Positions 52,601-64,000 of a stretch of 64,000 nt of DNA are shown one piece after another. This DNA is from Strigops habroptila. Lineage: Eukaryota; Chordata; Aves; Psittaciformes; Psittacidae. The stretch lies in NCBI RefSeq assembly GCF_004027225.2, contig NC_046358.1:6417284-6481283 (forward strand), written 5' to 3'. Within the stretch, counting starts at the first letter, position 1; the number at the start of each line of letters is the position of its first letter. The translations under genes and the position numbers were made by a program. The notes below the pieces were generated by a model. The model worked only from the letters and a program-made list of their open reading frames with translations. It did not search any database and was not told where the DNA came from.

Positions 52601-55600
52601 GCTATTCCTAGTGGCTTATATGCAAGGCGGGGGGTGGCGGGCACCGGTAGGGATGTATTTCACCTCAAGTACTTTATGCAAGAGCTGCTGAGCAACCTAT
52701 TGCCTCCCCAGTCCAATCCATAGAAGGATGAAGGGGAACCTGCGTGATGGCCTGGGCATGGTAGAGGAGGGAGCAAGGGGCTCCATAAGGCCAGACAAAG
52801 CTTTACCTGTGGCAGCCTTGTCTGGCTGGTTATGACTCCCCTTCCTGGGTCCCCTGCCTCCTGGGAAACAATACGAGCACCAAGAACAAGCTTGTCTCCA
52901 CTTCACAGACCTGTCTGCACAGAAGAGCCTTGTTCAAGCGCTTATCTGGCTCCAGGCTGGGGAGGAGCTGGTGCCTCGCTGCCCTGGCACCCAGGCAGGA
53001 TGTTCAGCTCTGCCAGGCTCGTTCAGGGCTGCCTGGCAGGGGAAGGTTTCCTGGCACAGGTAAAGAGGGAAACCTTTAACCACAGCCCATGACAAACAAA
53101 GCAGTTCAAATAATGGCCCGCTTCCCTCAAGCCGTGCTCAGCCCCACGTGCCTCTGCGGAGGAGGCAGCAAGCCTGAACCTCCATTCCTCACTGCTTCAG
53201 GACAGTGCTCACCAGGGAAATTACCTGAGCAGTGGGGACAGGAGCTCTCTGGGCTGCAGCACAAGGAGCAAGGCATAGCCAGGAACAGGAGTGCAGGGGA
53301 ATGGCCTCTCCTCCCAAAATGCTCTGCCTCTAGCTCTAACGCACCAGACCAAGGGGGGTGCGTGTGTGCAGGGGCAGCCTGTCACTCCAGCATCACTCTC
53401 TTCCCTCGCTCCTATTCTTTGGCATTCCTCTCTTCTGTTTGCTTTGTTTCAGCCTTCAATGAACAGGAAGAAAAGGGAAGGAGCCTTGACAAATCCGATC
53501 AAGGCGCAGACACGCTGAGGCCCCCTCCTGCTGGCATGCCAAGCCCTGCACTAATGAGGGGTAGAGGAGAAAGAGAGGTGGCTGCTGTGAGCGGCGGCCC
53601 CAGAGAAACACTCAGTGTAAGGGACAGAGAGAAAAGAAGCTTCTAGGGCAGAACAATGTCAGCACAAGCTCCCACTTCCCCTGGCCCAGGGAGCTTGCTC
53701 CAGCTTCTCAGCTCAGGTCCCAGTCACCTACTGCCCACTACACTAGAAACGAGCAATAGACCATAGTAGTGTTTGGAGAGAAGGATCCAGACGTGCATGT
53801 TCAAGGGAAGTTCAACTGAAACAGCCACAGAGATGGGACCACACTTTGTTCCAAGGATTCATGCAGTGAATCTGGCCTTTCCCAACAGAGAACTGGGCCA
53901 CAGGGGCTTACAACTGCCAGTGTTGTCTGCACAACCTCCCCAGAGGTCCCAAATACCCACATACCCAGTAGAGAGGAGACCCACAGAGTCGAGACCTTCT
54001 GCCCTGCAATTATCCCTAGTTTACCAATTTGGGAACAGCAACACTAAGACAGAAAAGGAGCAAGTACATGTAAACCATCTATTTAACAAGCAAGACAACT
54101 AACCTTTGGAGGCTGCCAATGTTGCAGGGGTGGCTGGGAATAGCTGGAGAAGCTGGCAGGGCCTGGTGGTGGCTGAGGACCACCCTTTAACCTGGGATTC
54201 TCAACTTGAAGGGCAGATAGCACATCTCAGCTGTACTTGAGGGAGCTTGCTGTCACCTGAAACCCAAAAGACAGTCACATGAAGAGCTACTGCATAAGAG
54301 AGCTCTGGGGACAAGCCCTTGCACAGCCAAGAATGTCATAGATCAGCAGCACCCAGCACCTTGGGTTTGTCCTTTTCCTCCAGCCTGTTACAATGCACAG
54401 CTCAGCATCACCCAGGGCTACCTCATGGGAGAATATCTGTGTGCTGCATGTTCCTACTCCCAGATCACTGTAGCACGTTCCCCAGCCATGCAAGGACTTG
54501 TACACGTGTCCCCAGAAGCGCTGGCAAAGCCACAACCAGTGTGCAACACACACAGTCCATCACAACACACGAGTCCTAACGCTGACTGCAGCAGGACAAG
54601 AAGCTGGGGCAGGGATTGGCCCCCTCCCAAACATGACAGCAGTAGCAAGTGTTTAGCTTGTGAGGCAATGAAGGGATTAACTATCGTGTCCAGTAACCTG
54701 AGCCTCTGTGAAATACTATGGGCAGTCCCAAAAGGGGCATCAAGAGAGTCTATCCAGATAGATGCACAACAAGGAGAGGGGAAGGATAAAGGCAGAGGAG
54801 AGAGAAGGCAGGCAAAAACCACAATGCAACTTGCGCTGCACCCTGCACATGCAGGCTGGAATGGATGATCCCTTCTCACAGGAGGCTACAAGGATTATCA
54901 CCTCCTTATGGAGAGAAAGCCCAAACCAGAAGGACAGAGCCACACAAATAAGCTGGGCAAAGGAATCAAAGAATTGGGAGTTTTGCTTTGAAGCCCCTCT
55001 CTCCACACATCATTGCTCCAAGATGCAGGAGGAACAGGACTTTCAAAGCAGGTCAAACCAACCAAAACCATCTTTCTGGTCTGCCCCACCTGTTTTAAAA
55101 CCCCAAACAGAGAAGTATGCATGCAGTGTGCTGGGCACCAGCTCTATTTCAGGCCTCTAGCCACAGCAAACCCGGGTCAGCCTGGTACAGCACAACACGA
55201 AACAAGGGAGACAACATCAATCCCAACAAGGGCTGGAAATAAGAAATCATTTACAAAGCTGCTACCTGAATAGCGAAACCCAGCAACTCCAACAAAGTAG
55301 TAGAGCACCACAACTGCACAGCAAAACCCTCCTCCAGCAACAAAGCCTGACACTACTTCTGCTTTGTGAGTCTCCCTCAGTATCTGGCTAAAAGGTGGAC
55401 ACGTATGGATACTACAGCACACTTCAGTAAAGAGACATCTATCCCCTCCATCTTCCCCGCTCTGCTTGTCCTGATTTGTCAGCTCCCACCTCAGACCAAA
55501 GAAGTCTAAGGGGGAACCTCAAACAATGGATACCTCTGGAGCAGGACAAACGGGATATGAACCAGGGTGCTGCACCCACCTGGCACACATCCCTTTTGCA

Positions 55601-58600
55601 GTCACAGCCCTCCCTCTGGTGCCACTAGAGCTCTGCATTTCCAGGGGGCAGTTCAGCAGGTAAGAGCCAAGCCCCTGGCACCCACCTGAGACAGGAAGCA
55701 GAAGCTGCCGGCAACAAGGCTGAGTAGTTTCAGTAGTAAAGAGCTGGAAAAGCAAAAGCACCTTCAGCATTGCTAATACTGAGTGAGAAGAGCCAGGCAT
55801 GTCCCTGCCACACATAGAGCTGTGCCACACAGCACAGCCACCAGCATCACTGGAAAGCAGACTTCCCGTGGGCACATGGCAAGAGCCTCACGTCCAGAGC
55901 GGAGAGCTCACCTTCAGTGGCTGCAACCCAGCCACCAGCTACTGACACAGAATCACACATAGGACCTGCAAGACCTGCAGCACAGTGGGACCAACCTCCA
56001 AGTCTGCTGCCTTCTCCACGTGGAGTCAGAGGAGCTAAGGTGAGATGAGAAACCACAAGCAGTTGCCCCCCTCACCCAAAAGCAGTTGCCTCTCCTTCAG
56101 GGCCAAGCTGCATCTCTCCCTTGGAGTGCTTCCATTAACTTAAGCCACCAGAGAACTGCATGTCCAGAAGTTTTTTCCAAGTGCATCACATGGTTATTAA
56201 AAGATATGGCCTCGCCCTCTCAGCCTTTAGCACAGGCAGATTTGGGATGTTACAGGAGAGACTGCACATTGCTCATGAATCAGGGAAGGGAGTTATCCAA
56301 ATAACAGCCTGGGACTCTAAATGGCTTTCTGGAAAAGGCATCGGGAGGCAGGAGGCAGTCACCATCTCGCAGCAGGGCTCTGCACACATTGCCAGACGTG
56401 CTGTTCTTCCTGGGAAGCCAAAAACAGCTTCTATCCTGAGATGTCAAGTCTCAGCTAAGTTGGGAAGGGCAGGGGCACCCTGACAGAGAACAGCAACAAA
56501 ACCCCTCCAAGTCAAAACACACATTAAAAGGCCCCTTAGCCTTGTTTGACCTGGGTTTCCCTTCCCCTCAGACTACCGCTTCAAGCAATAGACCTGTCAG
56601 CAACACTTCAGGAACTCAAGGACTACACCACCAACATCCTCAGCCAGCTGCTGCCTTTCCAGGCCCCAGGAGAGCTGTCGAAGATCAGAGGCACAAGCTG
56701 CCACCACCAGCAATGCCATGCACAGAGCCTGGTGTGCTGCATCGCCCTTGTCTCCTCATTTGGACAGAGATTTGGAGCTCTCCTGAAAGGTGCTGGCCTC
56801 CAGCACCGTGAATGATTCAGGCCTTCCATTCTAGGCAGGGCTCATGTGTCAGGGACTAAAATACTCCCTGGATATGCCTTGTCTACAGGTTATTTGGAGC
56901 GAGTCACAATTTATCCCTAGCTATCTCAAAGTATTGGCTGAGCTCATCCAGAAGCAAGAAAATAGACGGCCACAGCATGGTGTGGGAGCTGAACAGTGCA
57001 GAAAGGGATACCCCAAGGAGACAGGGCCAGAAAGGCCATCGCATCCCACAGCATGCTCCCTTCCAACCACAGCTGGAAAGATCCACATCCCTCACCTCAC
57101 ACTGCCAGGCTCCTTCCCTCCAGCAGTGGAAGGACATGGCTGGGGAGAGCATCCACTTCCCCCACAACTACCAACCTCCCAAGACGGAGCCGAGCATCAA
57201 TATACTGAGTCTATTCTTCCGCATCCCGCTCCCCAGCTCTAACACACCATCACCTATCCCAGCACCCTGCAAGGCATGTTTGGAGCAAGGCTTCCTTAGG
57301 ATGAGCTGCCTCAGACCCATGGCAGCTGGGTCTGGAATCAGGCTCCCCAGAAACAGCGTGATCTCGCAGATCTCAGCTCAGAGCAAGATGCTGGCAGCCA
57401 AGCAAGCTGGACTGAAGCACTGTACCCAGCGATGGGCTGGCACAGTGTTTGCTTTTTTTGGTTTGCTTCTTTCTCCTACCATTAGTGCTGAGCCTGCACC
57501 CCTCGTCATCAGAGCACAGGAACTATTTGGCCTCGGTTACAGCCAGTGGATTTCCAGTAAGCACGAGCCCCTGGCACCCAGACTGACAGTAAGGGCTAAG
57601 AAAAGAGCTGCTCAGAGACCTTCCTGGGTACAGTGAAGAGAGAAACTAGCCTCTCATCCCAGCCTTTCACCTCCTGCCCGCCCCCCCCCCCCGCTGGCAC
57701 CATAAGCCAAGAAGATTTAAGTCTCACCCAGTCTCATGGGCTCGCTGCTGCTCTGAGACATCACCCTTCCTACAGAGCTCCCTCACAACCTATTTACCAT
57801 AAAAAGGCAGCTTGATGCTACCCAGATTGTCCTCCAAACTCACTCACTGCAGGAGGAAGATGGGCAGAAAGGAGGACAGGGCAGACAGTGGGTGTGAGGG
57901 AAGCTGTGGGCAAGGGACGAAGAGGAAACATCTGCCAAAAAGCTTCTCACTCAGGGCCAGAACTGCACTATCTGGCTATGCTGTTGAGAGCAGCCCAAGG
58001 ACTTTGTGCATCAGGCTTCACCTCTGGCTGAAGACAAGGTGTCTTTGGCAGTCTCCTAGGCGGCCGGCTCTCAGATTGCTGTCTGGCAGAGTCAGAGCTC
58101 CTCCTTGAAGGAGAGCAGCTCCAGCAGTCTGCACTGGATATGCCCCTAGAGTCACTGGTAGCACACACCTACCCCCAGCAAGCTGTGCTCACACTTCTGT
58201 CACAGGCTTCAGATGCTGTCTCACCCACCTCGGTACTTCCACTAGCAGCTCTGCCACTGAGACATTCAGAGGAGCTCACAGGTAGCACTGCATGTGAATG
58301 GAAAGTTGGGTGTAATCCATGTGATTCTGACTAGAAAGGTTTGTTTAGCGCCAGACTGTTTGCCAGCAGTATCTCGTGCCCTTTTTGAACCCAGCCTGCT
58401 GGAAAACAAACCCTCAGGGGAAGGGGGGAGAAGAGGAGAGATCAGAAGGGATAAAGTGCCTGCCCATGCAACTGTAATTCTTGCAGAGGAAGCTGCAGGC
58501 GCACACTGTGTCTATTGTGTGGAGGTAACCGGACAGGAGGAAGGAGGGGCAGCTTGGCAGAGCTTTTTGTGCTCTGTGAGAGGCCACAAAACACCCTCCT

Positions 58601-58990
58601 CACCCTCAAAGGTGCAGCGGGGAGGCACAGAGCTGTGTCCATGTGCACCAACCGCTGCTGATCTTTGCACTGCAAGATGTGCCGAGGGCCAGGCCCAGCT
58701 CAGGGGAGCAGTGCACGGCAGCGAGGGCACCAGGATGACTCTCCTCGGGTGAGCAGGAGACAGAGCTGGATGGAGCACAATCCATGCAGCCCAGCACCGC
58801 CGGGCATAGCAGAGGAATGGAGGGCCTGAACACAGGTCTGAGCCCTCACCTGCACCACGCTGCAGCCAGGCTGGTCCCACACCTCTGCCCCCTGCCTGGA
58901 AAATGGGGATTAGGGCTTAAGTGCTCTAAGGGATAGAATGGCTACGGCTGGGCTCCGGGAAAGATCCGGGAAGCGCTGACAGCACGGTCC
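46673..58990. other. Non-coding region between LARGE2 and PEX16
   Basis: About 12 kb with no gene, repeat or RNA that I can support. Most is moderately GC-rich with CAGCCC/AGCTG-type composition. AT-rich islands stand out near 50190-50420 and 52440-52540. A C12 run sits at 57681-57692. It may be a first intron of LARGE2 if that gene also starts at the PEX16 CpG island. Confidence 0.6.
57681..57692 (+). repeat. C12 homopolymer
   Basis: Twelve cytosines in a row. The run is likely length-polymorphic and error-prone in assembly, and it gives a G-run on the minus strand. Confidence 0.9.
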
Positions 58991-59678
58991 TGGCTGCCTC
59001 CCTGCTCCCGTTCAGTGCTCCCTCCTTCCTTCCTTTTCCCTTCCCTGCCCTCCGAAGCTTCCTCCAGCCCCGGGTCGCGGGCGGGGGGACACGCACCGCC
59101 ACACACCACAGAAGGCGAAAGCGACGTTGCCAGCCCCGTCCCCAAGTGTCGCGTCCGTCCCCTCCCGATCCTTTTCCATGCCCTGCCCGCAGCTTGCGGC
59201 CCCGGGGGCAGCTTCCCCTCTCCCCCTCGCACCCAGCGAGCACGGAGCGTTCCGCCCGGTCAACAGCGGGGCTGCGCTGCCCGCTCCGTCCCACCAGACG
59301 CTTCCCGACACGAAGGTGCAGGGACACGGTGCCGGGGCCACCCGATCGGGACCTCCCATGCCCATGAGACACCCCCCCCCAAGCCCACCTCCCTCGACCC
59401 CCCGGGGCAGCCAGCACTCACCGCACCGCCGGCCGCGGACACCCCGGGCACGGCACTACCGCCTCCCAGACCCACGGAGCGGCGGCTCCACGCACGGACC
59501 GACCCCCGCCCCGCTGCAGCGCCCGAACCACGGGTCCCTCCGGGGCCCCCAGCGCTGACCCGCACCCCGGCTCCTCACCCTGCGGTATCACGTCCCCACT
59601 CAGGACGCCCCACAGCGCCGGAGCCGGGCCCCCCACAGGCTCCTCACGGGGACCGGTGACCCGCAGCCCGCCCCGTAC

Positions 59679-59790
59679 CTGCCCACCGGCCTCTCCGGCT
59701 CCTTTAACCCGGCCCATCGGCCGCTCGGCTCTCGGCCGCGGCGCCTGGCTCGCTGTCTCCGCTCGGCTGGGGCGGAGCCGGCGCCCGGAA
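59679..59790 (-). other. Candidate divergent first exon at the PEX16 promoter
   Basis: A minus-strand segment between the PEX16 promoter elements and a consensus donor at 59679. It could be a LARGE2 5' exon or a promoter-antisense RNA. It holds an ATG in fair context (GCCGATGG) whose frame runs to the donor, but the short product [13 protein letters not shown] resembles nothing known. The upper edge is a guess. Confidence 0.3.
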
Positions 59791-59809
59791 GCGCGGGGCT
59801 GAGGGAGCC

Positions 59810-59957
59810 ATGGCGGCGGCGGAGCCGGTGGGTGGCCGCGGTCCGGTGTGGCGGCTGCGCCTGCTGTGCCAGCGCTACCAGGAGTACGTGCGGCGGCACC
59901 CGGCCGCCACGGCGCAGCTGGAGGGCACCGTGCGGGGCCTGTCCTACCTGCTGCCAG
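59810..59957 (+). CDS. PEX16: PEX16 exon 1
   Basis: 49 codons plus one base, beginning [19 protein letters not shown]. The leader is a few residues longer than the human MEKLRLLGL start; no other in-frame Met is closer to the conserved RYQEYV. The donor is CCAG followed by GTGCGG. Confidence 0.94.
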
Positions 59958-62900
59958 GTGCGGGATGCGGGGTGGGGATGGGCCGGGCCCGGGCCCCGCT
60001 GAGGCGCCTGCCCCCCCCCCTCCCGGGGGTGCGGGGCGCTGGGGCCGGGCGCTGGCTGGTAGCCGCTGTCCTCCCTTCGCAGGTCGGTTCTCGGACTCAC
60101 ACGCGCTGTCGGAGCTGGGTAGGTGGCAGCCGTGCCCCCGACCCCGTGTGTTGTCCTCCCGCAGCGTGCGGGAGGGATCTGTGCATCTCGGTGCCCTTCT
60201 GCCCTCGTCCTCCCCGCCTCGCCCAGGGAAGAGGCAGCAGTGCCGGGCTGGTTTGCGTTCTGTGCATCGCGTAACTGCGGTGTTCTTCTCTTCCCTTTCT
60301 AGTGTACTCTGCTTCCAACCTCCTGGTGCTATTAAACGACTGGATTCTCCGAAAGGAGCTGCAGCAGAGCTTGCCCGTGGTAAGGCGGCAGTGTGTAGGA
60401 AGAGGATTTGGGCCACATGGTTTCTTCCTTGCAGAGGAGTTCAGGGAGTGTCTGTAGAAATTAATAGGTTTTGCTGTGGTCTCTCTGCTGTCAGGTATGT
60501 AGAGGCCGGAGGCAACATTTGAATGCAGGTAAACAACAGCCCTGCCCAAGCTCCTGGCTTGGAGGAGTGGCCAGAACACTCCCTGGACCACAAAAATCAG
60601 CCTCTGACTTGCACTAGGAGCTCTGCTGGTTTTGTTTGAGAAGCTCAGAACTTGAGCTGGGCAAAGGTGTTGCCAAATAACTGTCGCTGTGCCAGAGCAG
60701 GGGCTCTGGAGAACTGAAGCTCTGATTCCATCCCTTAGACTTTTCTTTAGCATATGCTGTTAAGCAAACCAAATGTAAGCACCTTGCTTCTGTGTCTCTC
60801 TTCCAAGAGCCCCAGGCTGGCTCCCAGCCCTTGTTAGACCCTTTGGGGAATGAGGAGGAGGGCATTTTTTTCCAGTCAGGCCTCTTGTGTTGCAAGCCTG
60901 CCTGCTGTGTGGGTTTGGATGTAGGCAGCTGTCTGGCTGGACCCACAGGTGTGTAACAAATAGTAATGTGGAAGATTTCCTTCCCTGGTTGTGAAAGGCT
61001 GATGTGAATTTCAGCTGCATTGTCTTTATTGGTGCTTTTCGATGAGTTAGTCCTGTGGTTGATGGTGCCAGCAAGTTCCTGCATGGGAAGCAGGGACCAG
61101 ACTGGAAAAGCATCCGCTGTCTTGGGATGCCTGGAATCTAGACTGATGCTGTATTCAGCAGGCATCCACTCTGGTGTGACTCTGGGTCCCCTTCCCTCTG
61201 CTCTGAGCATGCACCCTCATCAACTCTAACAAGGGAGGAGGTTCATTGTGTAATCCAGCTCTGGGACAAGGAGAAGGAAAGAGTTTTGGTGTGGAGTTTG
61301 GGCACAGTGTCACGGCACAACAGACAGTCCTGCTGTCCAATCCAAGATACAGCCGTGATGTTTTCCCTGTTTCTGGGATAGTGGCTCTGTGTGGTACTGT
61401 GATGTCTCAGTCTGCTCTGGGAGAAGTGGCCTTGTTCATAGACTCCTGCTGCAGTGGAGGCACCACTTCTTGTTTCTGGGGCTGTGACTTCCAAGCCCGT
61501 CCTGTGCTTACTTCTGAGGGTCCCACCAGACTGGGCTGTACTTCTGCCCTGTTTAACTCCAAAGCAGAACCTGCATCCTGTCCCCTTCCTCCCCTCTGTG
61601 TTTTGCAGTCGCTGCCCCAGCAGAAGCTGCTGACCTGGCTGAGTGTGCTAGAATGCGTGGAGGTCTTTGCAGAGATGGGGACAGCCAGGGTGTGGGGGGA
61701 GATGGGCCGGTGGACCATCATTGTCCTCATCCAGCTGGCTAAGTAAGTGCTGCGGGCGGAGGGGAAGGGGCAGCGTGTGCTCGGAAAGGGGATCTGGAGG
61801 GGACTCAGCAGTACCCCTGGAAAAAGCCCAAGCAGGACTGAGCTGCCAGTCCCTGAGGCTGGGGGAATTTGGAGCCCCACAGTTTGGTGGGTACTGTGCC
61901 ACAGAAGGGGACATTTCCCCCTCTCACCTTGCCAGTTGTCCTGAGCAGACCTGAATGTTTCCCTCTTCTGTGGAAGCCACCTTTCCAGCGCACCAGGAAC
62001 CCACCTCCGTAGCCTGGTATTGAAGGCTTCCACGTGTCTGCTCACAGAGCCATCCTTCGCCTCCTGCTCCTGCTGTGGTACAAAGCTGGCATCCAGATGT
62101 CTCCTCCCATCGTGCCGCTGAACAGGGAGCAGCAGCCTCTCCACCCCCAAGGTGAGCCCTTGGAGCTCCATCATTGGCTTGGTGCCTCGCTGGGCCACGT
62201 GTCTTGTCCTGCTGGGAATTACTCCTCAAAGCAGCAGTTTGGGTGGCACAGGGAACTCTTAAGAGTTCAGTACACGAGGCTGAGCTGCACTGAACTTTCC
62301 ACCGTCTGCAGAACATGAATTAGCATAGTGACAGGGTTGGCCTACCATCAGGAAGGAGGGGGTTGAGGAGTCTAAGCCTGGAACTGTGAGTCACTGGCTG
62401 AACTGAGTCAAGCTGTGTGTCCCCTGGTCTGGCAGTGAGGAAAGAGATCCTGTGCCTAGGTGATGCCAGGCAGATTTAGCTTTTCATCCTATGTATAGTG
62501 TTAGCATGGTCTGGTTTGCACTAGATCAAACTTTTGGCTTTGTCTTCTTGATGGCAGCGTAGGGCAGGGTGCTTCCAGCTCTGGGGTCAGGCATGTTCCT
62601 TCAAAGCCTCACCCCTGTGCCTCTTTTCTCCTGCAGACATGGAAGACAACTCCTCAGGGAAGGATCAGACCTATGTTGGCAAGCGTTCCAGCCGTGTCGT
62701 GCGCTCTCTCCAGAGCAGTAAGTAGCTGAGCCTGTTTTCTGTCCTTGCCTGAGCTGTTTCTGCTCTGCACCCTTTATGTGTGACCTGGGTGTGGGCAGTA
62801 AAGAGCAGAACCTTCTATTGGGACTTATCTTGTCAGTCACTGTGGGTGGGGGGATATCAAAGCAACAGGGATCCCTGCAAAGCTAGCACTTAAATTGTAT

Positions 62901-63727
62901 TTTCCCAAGTGAGCTGTGTGATGGAAACAGCCCTTCAGCTCGGTTATGCTTTGGGAAGCACAGACCTTACAAGTACCTCTCCCTGCTCTGTGCCTGCTGG
63001 AGGCAAGCTGTGAGGGTGCAGGTCAGCCACAGCAGTTGCTGTGTGCTCAGTTCTTTAAGCTTTCCCGTTTCACACTTTCACAGTGCAGAAAGCAGCAGGG
63101 TGGTGGTGCAGGGAGGCACAGGAGGAAGGTTCTATTTGTGTTAGTGACCTGATGTGCTTGTTTCAGCCCCATCCCTGCAGTCCCGGCACTGGGGATCCCC
63201 CCAGCAGAGGGAGGAGTCGCAGAGCCGAAGAGCAGAGGAGATGAACCAGCCTCCCACCCCTCTGGGTCTTCAAGAAACCATCGCAGAATCTCTCTACATT
63301 GCCCGCCCTCTGCTCCACCGTATCCTGCCCTGGCTGCGGGCAGGCTCAGGCCATGCCTTGGGTGCCTGCAGAGGGTGCTTTGGGCTCAGCCCTGGTGCCA
63401 GGCTCCTCTCTCCCTGTCCTGCTCTGTATAGGCAGGGCCTCGGAACTCCTGCCTTCTCTTCCGTCTTGGAGGCTTGCCTCAGCTGCTGGAGTTGTGGGTG
63501 CAAGTCCTCCAGCCCCTTCCTTGGCCCCCCCAGCACTGCCATAGAGTATATTCTGTGCTCTGCAGAGCTTTGCTGGTACCCAGGGGGATGCTTATCTGCA
63601 TGACTCCTGTTAAGTGTCTCTGGTTCTTTCCATTCCTTGACTATATGTTCCTAGTCTTGAGTTTAGGAGTGTGGGGCCAGAGATCGTGGAAACCCTGGCT
63701 CCTCTCAGCAGTCCTGGACATCTCAAG
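59810..63727 (+). CDS. PEX16: PEX16 peroxin, 5' part, spliced and cut by window end
   Basis: Eight plus-strand exons: 59810-59957, 60083-60118, 60303-60379, 61609-61742, 62048-62151, 62637-62717, 63167-63319, 63655-63727. They sum to 806 nt, 268 residues plus two bases, out of about 336 in the human protein. All introns are GT-AG and the frame is unbroken. PEX16 is an integral membrane peroxin that works at the ER and peroxisome with PEX3 and PEX19 to insert peroxisomal membrane proteins. Visible are the [17 protein letters not shown] start, a hydrophobic segment near 121-145 ([10 protein letters not shown] then LRLLLLLWY), a charged variable loop (about 160-210) and a second membrane-prone stretch near 235-250. 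The start ATG has a strong Kozak context (GAGCCATGG). The last exons, about 70 residues, lie beyond the window. Confidence 0.96.
60083..60118 (+). CDS. PEX16: PEX16 exon 2 (36 nt)
   Basis: A very short exon, phase 1 to 1, coding [11 protein letters not shown]. Both splice sites are canonical (cttcgcag before, gtaggt after). Its length is a multiple of three, so skipping it would keep the frame. Confidence 0.92.
60303..60379 (+). CDS. PEX16: PEX16 exon 3
   Basis: A 77-nt exon, phase 1 to 0: [20 protein letters not shown] then QQSLPV. It is very close to the human sequence. Confidence 0.96.
61609..61742 (+). CDS. PEX16: PEX16 exon 4
   Basis: A 134-nt exon, phase 0 to 2: [20 protein letters not shown], then [15 protein letters not shown]. 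The end begins the first membrane segment. The donor is AA followed by GTAAGT. Confidence 0.97.
62048..62151 (+). CDS. PEX16: PEX16 exon 5
   Basis: A 104-nt exon, phase 2 to 1: [20 protein letters not shown] then [14 protein letters not shown]. It completes the hydrophobic segment begun in exon 4. Confidence 0.96.
62637..62717 (+). CDS. PEX16: PEX16 exon 6
   Basis: An 81-nt exon, phase 1 to 1: [20 protein letters not shown] then VVRSLQS. It codes for the polar loop, with the conserved YVGKRS motif. Confidence 0.95.
63167..63319 (+). CDS. PEX16: PEX16 exon 7
   Basis: A 153-nt exon, phase 1 to 1: [20 protein letters not shown], then [19 protein letters not shown]. The donor is CACC followed by GTATCC. 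Confidence 0.94.
63655..63727 (+). CDS. PEX16: PEX16 exon 8 (last in window)
   Basis: A 73-nt exon, phase 1 to 2: [20 protein letters not shown] then LDIS. The acceptor is gttcctag and the donor AAG followed by GTCAGT. The following intron runs to the window edge, and the remaining C-terminal exons are not present. Confidence 0.94.
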
Positions 63728-64000
63728 GTCAGTCTCAGGAAGAGGCTTTGTGGGTGCTTGAGGTTAGTGGTAGCCGAGCATCACACTTTCCCCTGTTCTC
63801 CAATCCTGGGCAGGCGCCACTGAGAGAAATACACACATGGGCTTTAGTCTTTAGCTGGGAGATTGACACATTCAGATATCTTCTGCAACACTTAGTGCTC
63901 TCTGCTTTGAGCTGGTGCAGCCTGCTCTGCATGGAGCTGAGAAGGGAGAGCATTTAGAAACACACTTTCTTCTTGCTGGCTGCTGTTGCTGTGAGTTAGC

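Larger units (their letters stand above)
59000..60200. promoter_or_regulatory. PEX16: CpG island promoter of PEX16 (possibly bidirectional)
   Basis: Dense CpG and GC-rich sequence surrounds the PEX16 start. There is no TATA box. Just upstream of the ATG are a GC box (GGGGCGG, 59769-59775) and an ETS-type element (CCGGAAGC, 59785-59792), typical of housekeeping promoters. On the minus strand a good donor (GGGCAG followed by GTACGG, GT at plus 59678-59677) suggests divergent transcription. Confidence 0.75.

Noticed and set aside
59418-60416. A 332-codon minus-strand open frame across the PEX16 promoter and exon 1
   Set aside because: It lies in CpG-rich DNA where stops are rare, overlaps the real PEX16 exon antisense, and its Pro/Gly/Ala/Arg-rich product has no recognisable motif.
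61407-62198. A 263-codon minus-strand frame opposite PEX16 exons 4 and 5
   Set aside because: It is antisense to well-conserved PEX16 exons and resembles no protein; it is a shadow of the real coding strand.

Overview
The window is vertebrate nuclear DNA, almost certainly from a bird. It carries spliced genes with GT-AG introns, several CR1 LINE fragments with the octamer-like 3' end typical of sauropsids, and compact GC-rich genes. Three protein genes are recognisable: the 3' part of PHF21A (BHC80) on the plus strand, a complete LARGE2 (GYLTL1B) on the minus strand, and the 5' part of PEX16 on the plus strand. To my knowledge this order and orientation matches human 11p11.2 read in reverse, which supports naming the glycosyltransferase LARGE2 rather than LARGE1.

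Layout. 1-31.8 kb: thirteen constitutive coding exons of PHF21A (429-26502), one 23-nt alternative microexon, and a long 3' UTR probably ending at an AATAAA near 31.75 kb. The introns are AT-rich and hold four CR1 fragments. 31.8-36.2 kb: convergent intergenic region with poly(A) signals on both strands. 36.2-42.7 kb: LARGE2, fourteen coding exons that join into a 739-residue open frame, with a CR1 piece in the 3' flank or UTR. 42.7-59.7 kb: non-coding stretch upstream of the LARGE2 start codon, holding two CR1 fragments, a candidate LARGE2 5' UTR exon, and AT-rich islands. 59.0-60.2 kb: CpG-rich promoter of PEX16, possibly bidirectional. 59.8-64.0 kb: the first eight PEX16 exons; the gene runs off the window.

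Functionally the genes are unrelated neighbours. PHF21A is the reader of unmethylated H3K4 in the LSD1-CoREST complex. LARGE2 builds matriglycan on alpha-dystroglycan in the Golgi. PEX16 acts in peroxisome membrane biogenesis.

The most interesting signal is an alternative-splicing switch in PHF21A. The 23-nt microexon lies only 77 nt upstream of the AT-hook exon. Either exon keeps the frame, but both together create an early stop. Candidate SRRM4-type and PTB-type signals flank it. This looks like the neuronal AT-hook switch known in mammals, here visible in a bird. I see no sign of a wholly new system.
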